Under the pieces are notes generated by a model, which ran no database searches, was not told the origin of the DNA, and saw nothing but the letters and a program-made list of their open reading frames with translations. Below, piece by piece: positions 11,401 to 22,800 of a DNA stretch of 64,000 nucleotides. This DNA is from Pleodorina starrii (Eukaryota > Chlorophyta > Chlorophyceae > Chlamydomonadales > Volvocaceae): NCBI GenBank assembly GCA_030267565.1, contig BRXU01000006.1, positions 2,220,001-2,284,000 on the forward strand. Direction: 5' to 3'. The first letter of the stretch is position 1. Each line of letters begins with the position of its first letter. A program made the position numbers and the translations under genes.

Positions 11401-14400
11401 CTGCATAATGCGTGCATTTGCGGCTTGGCGTCCAACAACCAGCAGTTTGCCCCTCATGGTTTGCTCCTTGCAACCTTTGTAATCGAAATGTGCGTCGGTC
11501 GGACCGGGTAGCAGAGCTGTGGTGTGGTCGCGGGAAGAATGTTCGCAATGCAAACATAGTTGGTTGCCGAAACGAAGATTCATTTCACGCCGTCATGTCA
11601 GAAATCCACTTTGAGGAACGATGAATCTTCTGGAATTAATTATAGGCTGAGAGGCGTTGGTTTGACCTCGGCCTCGGTCCATGGAGACTGCCAAACTGGT
11701 TTTTACTCGTGCGATGTTGGGTTTCTATAATAAAGATACCATGCAATAAAGAATGTAATCTTTTACTAATGAAGTATTTCCGTTGGCCGAGATTCTGCAC
11801 TTTTGTTAGGACACCACAGTTCACAGTTCACAGTCCACAGTCCACAGTCCACAGTCCACAGTCCACAGTCCACAGTCCACACGGACATGGGCAATCCTAC
11901 AGGGCGGGGCCCCCCTGGGCGCTTCGCGCTGGGGCCCCGCCCAATAATGAGTTCAATTAGAGGACTCAGTAAAAGGCGTCGTCAACACATGTGGCTATCT
12001 AGCAATCCGGACATCTATCGTAAGCAAGCAATCTCACCAATATCGACCAGAAGATGAAGGATATCATCATCATGGTTGTCTCGTGAGAGTCAACTACCAA
12101 CTTCCGCCTACTGCCGTACTCGGAAAACGACGAAGATGGGCCGCCGGATGCCGCGAAGTATTGTGGTGTAGAATGAATGTTAACCCGCTTTGCCAACCTG
12201 TAACATGATCAAAGCAAAATCTAATTAGAGTCGCGACAAGACCGACAGTGAGGCTGCGTGCCCCGCCGTGCTTGGTGCGTACCCTAATCCATTATGTAAG
12301 TACGGGTAGGTTGCCCTTATTCGGAACAGTCCCCAATATGGAACAATGATTTTCTTCAGCGAAATGGTGCCACCAAAAATCATCAGAAAATTACAACATG
12401 GACATTAACGTACGGGCAATCTACGGTAAATTTTGGGTATGCGCTAGGTGCTTGGGGCTGCGAGAAACCATGGCTTTTGTTAGAACCACGATGCGGCATC
12501 GTCACTTCCTGACGTGCTGGATGAGCCATATAGCGCCAGACTTGCAAGAAGGACGTTAGAAGTGATGTACAAGTGCTATTTGTTCGGAGGTATACATAGG
12601 TTTACCCATACAGTCAAATAACGAGAGCAGATAAGTTTCCCGCTCCGTCCAAGGGCCGACCCAGGGGCCCGGCCGCGCGCGTCGGCGGGAAGCGAGTGTC
12701 TCGCATTGGGCCACTAGGCACGCGGGGTGACCTCTGCTGAGTGACATATGTACACTAAAGTGACCGGACATGATATATAATGGCAACAGTGCATTTGCAG
12801 GTGTCGCGCGTCATAAAGCTGGCACTTTTGGCCGTTTGGGGCGGTGTTCCAGATTGGGGGCGTTTGTTCCACTCAGGGGCGAGCGTACCCAGTACAACAT
12901 TTTGAGGGTTATTGTGCAAGGACGTACTTATCTTTACTTACGAAAATTACAGCTTGTCGAGGACATATGTACGGACCTCTGGTAGAGTATTTGGCTATTA
13001 AGGTTGCAAGCTCGAATTTATATTTGCTCGCGAAGTGTTCAGTGTTCCGAATAAGGGCAACCTACCCGTACTTAATGTTAGTTCCGACCATACCGCTACA
13101 CACAACAGTCGCGTTTCACGTCCAAATGACCTAGAATAATATACGTATGTGCAGGCATCGGATTCGCGGCGCACGAAATTACTTACCTGACGCTCAGGCT
13201 GCCAAGGCTGCTGCTGAGGCTGCGCCACAGCAGGCGGCGTCTCATGATCATCATGAACCAACCCCAGCAGCCAACCGCAGCCATGTCAGCAGTCTTGGCG
13301 GCGTCGTCACCCGCGAAGCGAGTCTTGCTGTTAATCCTGAAGACCTCACGGTCATCGGCGCCAGCCCGAACGCTCAAGGAACCAACGGCAGCAGCGGCGC
13401 TAGCGATGCCTGGTGGGGGCCTGCCCGTCAGACGGCCGCCCTTGACCCCATCCCAAGCTCTGGGGCTGGGGGGTTCCTCGGCATCTTGCACCTTGAGCTT
13501 CGCACGCCGCCTCAACTTCTGACGGGCGTCATCGCTTTGAGCATCGGCATCAAGCCCCGAGAGTGCCTTATCCTCCTCGTCATCGTCGACTTCACTGTCG
13601 TCATCTTCCTGCAATTACATTCACGTTGGTTCTCAGTTTGGATGATGATGCACGCGGCGTGCGGGCCGATCGACCCATGGTTAACAACAGGCAGCAGATG
13701 CGTCCAGTACGCAATTTATTAAGTAAGCCGCCATACATTAGGCCCCCCAAACTAATGCCGAAATCCCGCCCAAAACGATGACAGCATCGATCGATGATAG
13801 GCACGGCGAGCTCGGACCCAACGACAGCGACAGCCTCCCGAAATAGCCTCACTCACATCCAATACCAAATTTGTGCTTTGGGAGGCCAGCGCACGTGTCA
13901 GGCCCTGCGTGGGGGTACGAAACGAACATGCAAAACATCAATAATTGTCAGCAGGCACCACAAGTACACATGAAATTTCCATATTGTTTTCCAAACGAAT
14001 GAATTAGGTACCGTACTGCCAAGAAGCCGAAACGACCGCAGTAAATTCACTTTCAATTTGTCGGGTAGGTTTCTGTCTTGGGAGCCACTTCCGAAGTAAA
14101 CCCTGCCCCTGCGCCATACATGTCTTTGCTCCCCGCCATACCTACCTCGCCAGCCACATACACTGCATCCGGCCAGCCTCGTGGCCAACACATACACGCA
14201 GCCGTCACGGACAAACCAAATATTATTCTTCCCACTCCCCTGCCCTTCCTCTCTCCTCTTCCCTGCCCTTCCATATATATACGTTATTGCATGTTTTATT
14301 CATGAATTCGGGGTATCGTATGCATGTGGGTACGAAGCCTAACGAGGACGCCAATTATTGCTTATTACAAAATCAACCCACGCACCAGAGGAATCGCCAG

Positions 14401-16822
14401 GAAGGTGCTGTATAGCTTGCAGCGCTGCGCCGCAACCGTGCGCAAGAGGTACGCCAGGTAACTGCGGGTCATACACAAGTGCGCGCATGACATTATTGTT
14501 GGGAGGCCGCAGTAGCATCGATCTATCTATCTTGTACGTCTTTACTTAGCAAGACACACGGCAAAAATAGCTAATGGCAATTCCACAAGCCAGCAGCAGC
14601 GCACAGGCTGGTCCTTAATATTGTGATCAGATTATTATCAACATACGTATACTGTAACATACCCACGCGCACGCCCACCCACTCACGCACCAGGCTGCGA
14701 TGCAACTCAGCACCGCGCCTTCCACCACAAGGAACACAACTTGCTCCTGCTCCACCTGCAGCGATAACAAAGGATGATCTAATTGAGGCGTGCGATAGTA
14801 TGCATGGTTCAAGAAGCTCGCCACCTATCTACATCTGGGCGACGCTAGCTCATTGATTCATTCCGCTACCTGCTCGCTGTCATAATCGCTCTCCCTACTT
14901 GAGTTGGAAAGATTCCCCGGTCCCTGCTGCCAACCACACCGTACTTCATCACTTACATGGCGCGAGCTTTTGACGAGTTCACTCAGCAAGGCAGTCATAA
15001 CCTGCAGCAGGTAGGGTCGGTCAGGCCAAACAAAAAAGCGGTATCGTTTTGATTGATTGCAGGTTGTCCAAGCAAGGCGTGTGCGCAGCAGCACGCATGC
15101 ACAGCACATGCATGTACAAACCTTGGTGAATTCCTTGTAGAAATTCGGGCCACTCTTAATCAGGAACTGCCCGGGGGGGGTGTTCGCAATCCGAGTCCCA
15201 GTCTTGACCCAGGTGTCATGGTTCTGCTCGACACTCTTGGCCATGGCGTAAAAGCGCGTGCCGAAGTCCTGTGCGCGGATGTTTGTGGAATGCGTTAAGC
15301 AATCAAGCGAGGATGGTGGACGGGCGGATATCTTTGCAACTTCTGATCCAGCTCTGATGCATTCGCGAACCGGTGACAGCAGCCGCCATGTAACACATAC
15401 ACTCGCCCCGGTGGGCGTCCAGCCCTCCATGCATGCATGCCGCGCATCAAGCGCAGCAGGCAGGCGCACCAGGATTGTGATATTGGTGTAGACATCTTCG
15501 CCTTTCGCATCCTTGGAGTCCCAGACCTGCAAATCATCAGCCCAGCAGCAGGTTTGCGCACGGTGCGGTGTCGTACATGTAGACCGATGGGCGGACGGAG
15601 CGCGCGAGACCCGGACGATTATGTAAGCGCACCATACATACATCAGCCCATGTGTGGTCGGACAACGGCGCGCGTGCCACACGTCCCAGGTAGGACTGAG
15701 GTGGCACACGGCTGAGGTTTGTACGATCGAGGGATCTGTATGCCTCATCACGCAGATCCGCCGTAATTATTTGTTACCCCGCCGGAAATAAACGTGCGGG
15801 CCCAAGCAAGATACGTCATTCATTGAACACGCACGTCATTGGATACGGCATGATGGTGCGTGCGGGCATTGCTTACCGGTTGTTTTGATTGGTACAGCAA
15901 TGTGAAAACCTCTGAAGAGCTGCTGTGCTTGCCAAGGATGCCATTGAGCAGCATCTGCGCGCGGTTAGGCAGCGCTGGCGCATCGATCGATCACCAACGA
16001 ACGATGCGGGCGTCTTTCCATCCAGTCGAAGAGGACCAGGGCGAATCAATACAGCATGGACCAGGGGCCAGCGCAAATTGATCGAAGAGGCAGTCAAAAT
16101 ATATCGTCCTGATGAGTGGTTGTTTCTTGACGGTTACCCGACATCGATGCGCGCGTGGTATCGATTTGCTAAAAAGCAATTGTTCGATCTAGCTGGCTTG
16201 CGCGGCTCCAGCTAGGTATCTAGATAGCAACAATACATACATCCGGGCGGATTAAACCATACCATGGCTTCTTCTGCGTGAATCCCGATGTCATGGACGA
16301 TATACTGCACATACAAAGTAAGAGGACCATGCGGTTAATCCTACTTCAGCCGACAGCCAATAATGATACGGCGCGACGTTTCGTGGCCCGAGGTCCGTGC
16401 GCGCTCTTGCTTGCTTGCTTGACAGAAGGTCTTCATACATGATCCATCCGACAACCAAATATCGAATTGTGTTACGCCACTGAAGCAAACTACAAGTACA
16501 GCACAAGCAACAATGTCTATCACAAACAATGAAACGGCCGACGTACCGCCGCATCCGCCGGGGTATAAAAATTAGGATGCCACCTGCCGGTTGCGATGTT
16601 GTCCAGGGTCCTTACGTTGATCATAACCTACATACGTGCGTGCGCAAGGTAAACAAACATCTCAGGCATGCCGGATAAGCTTGAACTACCGTGCCTGCGT
16701 GTTGCGCTGCGTACGCTAGCCCTCATTACTCTGAAAAATCAAATAAAGGGCAGTGCGTGTCGCCCGGAGATGTAAAACTAATTGATTGCGCATGGTTCGC
16801 TCGATCGATTCCAACCATGGCG

Positions 16823-16871
<49 letters not shown>

Positions 16872-19800
16872 GTTACCTCCTTACTTTGTTCGAGCAATAT
16901 AACAAGCAATGACTCAAAACATCCAGCATTACGTACGCTGTACGAACGTAGACCTCGCTGCGTGATGCCATAAGTGGCTGCTGCTGTGTGCGCATGCACC
17001 TAGCTAGCTAATACATATATACCTTGTGCATATCCAGCAGGGCCAATGCACTTCGCCCCAGCTGGAGCATGGAGGTCCTCTGCGATTTGACCGTCATTAC
17101 CGTGAGGGCGAAACACACAATGTGTGCCATCGCGAGCAGCATAACGATTGTCTGGGTGTGAGTCCTCAGCCGCTTTTGGACCTGAAAGCAAGTAACGAAG
17201 GAGCGAAAGGCAAGGGTCGCATGACAGATGAGTCCAGCAGAGCAATTGTTGCTTGGGATTCCGCCAGCATACTTGCAGACTGCTGCTTGATGACGCCATG
17301 ATTAGATAACTTGCATGCTGCATGGCAATAAATAGGCTAAATATACGTTATTGCCTCGTCGGCAATCGACTGCACATATACACACAGACAAATCAAGCAC
17401 CGCAGCAGTGGCGTCGATCTCATTCGTTCTGATGATTCATGTGCATTTCGTTATCAGGGGTTCTCGCTTGCTTCTTTTAGGGGCACATCCATGTACATTT
17501 AGGGTTTCTTGCACGCCTGCGTTACGTTCACATAGGCCACATTCCCGACGGAATTCCATGTCCGGCCAGCAGGGCGGCGGCGGCGGAGGCGGCGGTCGTC
17601 ACCTACCTTTTTGGCCTCACTCGAGTCCATCAGCTTGGCCAGCTTGCGCACCCGCTTGCCGCGCGTGTACTCGCTACCGCTGGCTACAATACAAGCCATC
17701 GTGGGTTAAGCCATTGGGCAGCGGGGGCACAAGCAAGGCGGCGAGAAGTACGTGCGACGACTCAGTAGGTGGTTAAGTATAGGGACCTTAAGAGAATAAT
17801 CCTCTCACGCTCACGCACAAAATAGCATCGACCAACCGATCCCATACTTGGCCCATGTTTCCATACAAGTGCACCACTAACAAAAAACGTAACCCACAGG
17901 CACTAAGGAAACTGTAGGTTCGAAAATCCTTCGAAAATCCGTCGCCGACCTGCAGCATACGTGGACAACGGCGGAGAGCGCGCCGACTCCAGCGAGCGAG
18001 CATGGTACCTGCCAGCCCAAGCAGAGAACACTCACGCACCGGATTGAGACTCGGACGCGCCACCTTCACTCCGACCACCGTCGCTCGCCGCATCTTCACT
18101 TGTTCCCGGCGCCTCGGGACGAGCCCTGTCGCTACCCGCGCTGCCGCCCTCGGATTCCTCCGGGCGGGTCGCAATCGTCGCCGCTGACGCCGTCAGCGGG
18201 ACGATGTCCCCACCGTTGGGACCGTCAGTTGCAGTTTTTGAGCGCGGACTCTTTGCAATTGGCGACCTGCGTTCTGAAACCTGGGCTCCTTCCGCGCCGT
18301 CTCCCTCGTGATCGAAGTTAAGCAGCGCAGGCGATCCACTGCTGCGGCCGCCCTGTGTCAGAAGATGCATACACAGGCGGGCGAGCGAAGCACTAAAACG
18401 ACTAGAGTCATCAGTCGTGATGTGGATAATGCCTAGCACAGCGCTACATGCACATACCGGTACATGCGTGGGAACAGTTTTGGATTACGTAGCGCAGGAC
18501 GATAGTGCCATCGTATCTCTATCGTGCACGCACGTTGCTTTCTTGCGTACAGTGCTTCGTTCCACCGACCAGAAGCTATATCTAGTCGACACGCTCCAAA
18601 CCCGCATGCCGCTAACGGCCAGCACGGCCTCCTTTCAGTTCAGACAACTCAGATGGACGATGACGAGCGTTCGCACGCATTCGGTTTGCTATACGTCGAT
18701 AGCATGCGAGCTGGAGCGAGGCGATCCCCATCCCCATCGAACTAATAAGCCGCGCACGCAAGCCAACCAGCAACGAATTGCAAGTGATACTTACATGCAC
18801 AGCGCCGGGATCAGAGTTTTGGTAGTAGGCACCTGCACAGATAACATACAAGTCGCACCCGTTCACCATTTGGAGTGGATCCAGGACGCACGGAATGTGA
18901 TATCCGCCCTGCCTCGCCGGATGTGCTGCCGTTTCTAGTTGATAATCATAGATAATCATAGATTGTCAGGGGCAACATGCCTACCTGCGTGGTCCCATAA
19001 TACTTGACTAGCTGCCAGGCAGCGATGACGAGCGAGACAGGTAGCACGCAGCAACCCGCCCCGACTTCTTATTAGACGCACCTTTAGTTGCAACCCACTT
19101 GTATATCTTGTCGAGTGATGTTTCCTGCTGTCGATAGTGGGTCACAAGAAAGACATGCAGGACAGTTCAAACGCATACATGGCAAATGCTGGGAAAATTG
19201 CATGTGCGCTTCCACTCCAATCAGATATACGAAAATAAATGAGTCGCAATAATATAACAAGCAACAGTAATGCGTAGTTCAGTAAACACTGCCTGCCGAG
19301 GCGGGCCAACAGAGCGCGGTGCGTACGCATGTATGCACATCTCAGCATCAGTTATCAGCGCTCGCTCTAGCTACGCTCATGGCGGCAGGCGTGAATCAAC
19401 TTCATGAACCGTGGGTCAGCCGACACGCCTCGCTGGCATGTGCAATCCATGTTGCGATTCGTGCGCCATTATTGACAGCAGCCGCCTGCGCAGCAGTTGC
19501 TGATGAATGCGTGTAGCACGGAGCCACGCACGCAGCCCCAGCCACCATCTTCTGTCACGCATGCACTTAATACGACGACACGGCATCACCAAGCAACGTA
19601 CATCATCTTTATCCTGCACACCATCGAGTGCCGGATCCGACTCGATGTCGTCCAGGGGCAGCATCTCCATTTTTGTTCGAAGTGACGGCGGCACTGCAAG
19701 CAAGCAAGCAAGGAAATCATTGTAAGCAGTAAAGGCTTATCCCGCGGATGCTCACGAGCCAGGCTGACACTCCCACCCCCTTAGAGTGAGCCGTCCTCGG

Positions 19801-22800
19801 CGTCCATGCATGGGGCCTCCCCACCCTCGCAAGGGGTTTTACCCGATAGCCATGTGCTGCGACCAGGAAACGAACCGGCGACTTCCCGAGCACGAGGTCG
19901 TACGGCAAAGGTCTCGATACCAATTGTAAGCAGTAAAGGCTTATCCCGCGGATGCTGAGGAGCCAGGCTTACAATCATCAGCGGATGAAACCAACAGGCA
20001 ACACATACAGTTAGACGCAGGCACAAAACGAAGATGCGCACGTGGAAGGAGGATGTATGTCAAATCAACTAACAATGCGGCAGTATGGTAGTTGTCCTCC
20101 CGATACCGGTTCGCTGAGCTGAGCTGAGCTATGCCTGGGGACGGACGGACGACGACTGAGGTGGCGGGCTGATGGTGGCGGGCTTTTACATCACTCATCA
20201 ATAACCGACCATGCACCGTAACACAGATCAACTACCCAACCCACCTGTCGCCGGCGACACGGTGCCGGGTATCTCGGCAGGACCTATCAAGTCGCTCTGC
20301 TTGCTGTCCGGTGTCGCAGGTTCCTGGACGAAGGACGCCGTAACGGCTGCCTGCTGGCCATTGCTTGCTGTCCGAGAGCGCGGCCGAGGGCAAGCATGGA
20401 AAGATGGCCGTGGCGGGTAAGCTACGAGGCCACGACCACCGGCGGCAAGTTTATCCTCCCCGATCGACTGAACCATCTGCGCCAACTTGTCGATCCCCGC
20501 CAGATTCTGCAGGTTAGAAGCCGCCGCCGGGGCATCCTGCATAGGGCCTGCAGCCGACGGCGTCAGCGGCCGGTTGATCCCGGCGAGCGGCTGCTGTGGG
20601 GATAGAAGCGGCGGCAGCTCTGCCGTCATTGGCGACCGGTTGCTGGGATCCGCCTCCCCACTCGCAGCCGGACCGGCAGAAGGTGATGGACTTGGCAGTC
20701 GCAGGGAATACGCGGTTTTACGCGTGTCAAGAAGCAATTCCTCATCCCTGTTGGGTGCAGCGGCCAGCAGTCGTTCCGAACCAGCATCAACCGCCGCCTG
20801 CGGCGACGCCGGCGGCGGCTGATCGCGCAACGAGAGCTCAGCAGCCAACGTGATGGCGGAGTCTTTTCGCGCAGGCGCTGCCACCACTCCCGTCGCCCGT
20901 TCATCGCCTGCTGCTGCTGCTGCAGCGCCAGCTCCGGCGACTGCTGCTGTCGAATGCGGCCCTCCCACGGCGGGCCCGCCGGCGGCGACCTTGGCCGGCG
21001 GAAGTGCCGCCGGGGTTCGCAGGGAGCTTGCGGCGTCAAGGACTGCTGCAGCTGTCCGACTGCTGGAGGACAGTATGGACGTCTTTGGCGGTACCAGAGG
21101 TGTGGGATGCACCCGCAGGATGGCGGTCATGTGCTCGTTGGAGCCCGGCTTGCCCACCACCTGCACGTCCAAGCTGAGCGGACTGCCGCCCTGCTGGTGC
21201 GATGCCCGGAGCACATGCACGGGGCCCACCTGCGTCAAATGAATTGGATGAATCGATATCGGGGGCAGACAGTTGGTTGGTTCAGCAGGTGCGAAAATAT
21301 GTACGTACGCCAGTAGTCCATGCATGCATGCCAGTCAAGCAAACCCTCTTGCTTGCATGTGAGCTTTCATGCAGCAGGCAGCAGGACAAGTGGGTAGGCC
21401 ACCCAACTGCAAGCAACCGGCGGCTGCAGTCATACATCGATCAACAGCGGCGTATCTGCATATTAGGTACGTGCCTTGATGCTTGCATCCCGGGACCGGG
21501 ATCTGAGGCTACTCTTCTTGAATGACGCATGGAGGAGATCCCCCGGGTTGGAGAAGCCGCTTGGCAGCGTGAGGAACTCGCTGAGCATGCTGCCCACGAG
21601 CGACTGGCTGGGCAGGCCGAACAGCAGACCCGCGGGTCTCGAGCGCTCCTCCAGCACTGCGCGGATGCGGCCGAATGTGTCGAGCTCCAGGATCCCGATG
21701 ATAGATGCCGCGGGCCACAGGTCTACGAGGACCCCATCGGCGTCGTTGCCCAAGGAAGCCTCTGCTGTATCCTCGCCGGCTGAGGGCTCGATCTGGACCA
21801 TGAGAATTATCATCATCACGAATCGAGGCAGCGGCGTGGAATGAATGCTTACATTTACACATACATACATACATGCATGCATGCATGCATGCATGCATGC
21901 ATGCATGTTGGCTGGATAGATGTATGTCAGTGGTATATTTGCTTGCGCTTTGCTCGCCACCGACGCTCCATATCATACGGTGCATTCAGAAAGCAGCATA
22001 CGCGCGGCGAGCCATCCACGCACTCGCTCCCATTTTTATATATTAGACCGCAGACAGCAGCCTACCTGGATAATCGCTGGCTTGGGGTTCTGCGCCCGCA
22101 TCGGTCTGTCACAGCCAGACCCGACGCTCCTCAGCCGCGGCTGAAGGACCTGCACCCGCCAGCTGTAACCCGGATATGCAAGCGACCTGGATGCGTGGGT
22201 CGTAACCGAAAGAACACGAAAGAACGCGGAAGGAGCCCGCCCAGTATGTAGCAAAGTGTAAATATAAACTGGCATACCAAGATATGTAGTAGGTCGAGCT
22301 TAGCCGTCGGATGTATGTTTACATACAAATTAAGCGCATCACTAACAGACGTATAGCTAGGAGAGATGTTTGCAAAGGAAGGTAAATACGATGTGCAGCG
22401 CCCAGAGCGACGGCGGGAACTAACCCCGCCCAGCAGAACCCACCCGCACGCACGCACGCACATAGCAGCAGCGGGGAAATACACAAGAGTATCTAGCGGT
22501 AAACCAGCCCGCCCACCTGTCAATGAACTTGGTCACAGCAGCCGGCCCAGCCGTGCCAGGCACATCGCCTGCCATGAGTGGCAATCCATCGAGGATTTCC
22601 CACAAGCCACGCCCCACAATCTACGGCAGCGCCGCAGCGGTGTAGGGCAGCAGGACAACGACGGTCATGGCGCATACACGTATATAACGGCATTTATTCA
22701 CCGACAGAACCCAGGGATGGGGATACATGCACCGTATGCAGTGAGGATTATCGTCGTCAGTGCGTTTGGATTCGTTGTGCTAGATTGCCATGCAAACCAC

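Larger units (their letters stand above)
5692..17683 (-). other. Block E of the TmcB-like gene: C-terminal membrane module, exons 36-60
   Basis: Exons: 17607-17683, 17023-17181, 16584-16627, 16345-16489, 16263-16304, 15877-15954, 15470-15526, 15122-15268, 14957-15001, 14691-14755, 14386-14461, 13857-13904, 13187-13608, 12038-12197, 10370-10400, 10245-10306, 9515-9529, 9175-9301, 8586-8689, 8175-8319, 7646-7680, 7362-7428, 6668-6771, 6120-6288, 5692-5762; roughly residues 1713-2544. Hydrophobic segments are TIVMLLAMAHIVCFALTVMT, VVFLVVEGAVLSCIAAW, TTMMMISFIFWSILAMYAVS and TIMILHIVLFLLFWAIFAVF. Between them lie two large loops and an acidic linker (EDDDSEVDDDEED, exon 48). The tail is RRRVAELLAQLPLELDVEKL followed by a Gly-rich end. 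Least certain are exons 39 and 40, the last exon, and exon 51, which needs a GGGAG acceptor; each is supported mainly by phase. Confidence 0.8.

Noticed and set aside
15925..16215. Plus-strand 96-codon frame (AVKIYRPDEWLFLDGYPTSM)
   Set aside because: It overlaps the minus-strand exon 15877-15954, which has clean splice sites and the right phase; I recognise no family and see no neighbouring exons.
17906..17935. GGTTCGAAAATCC as a possible tRNA B-box
   Set aside because: No A-box, acceptor stem or cloverleaf can be formed around it.
19142..19348. Minus-strand hydrophobic frame (CLLNYALLLLVILLRLIYF) as a possible extra membrane exon
   Set aside because: It lies between exons 34 and 35, which already join in phase 0 inside the disordered linker; a membrane segment there would break the family order.
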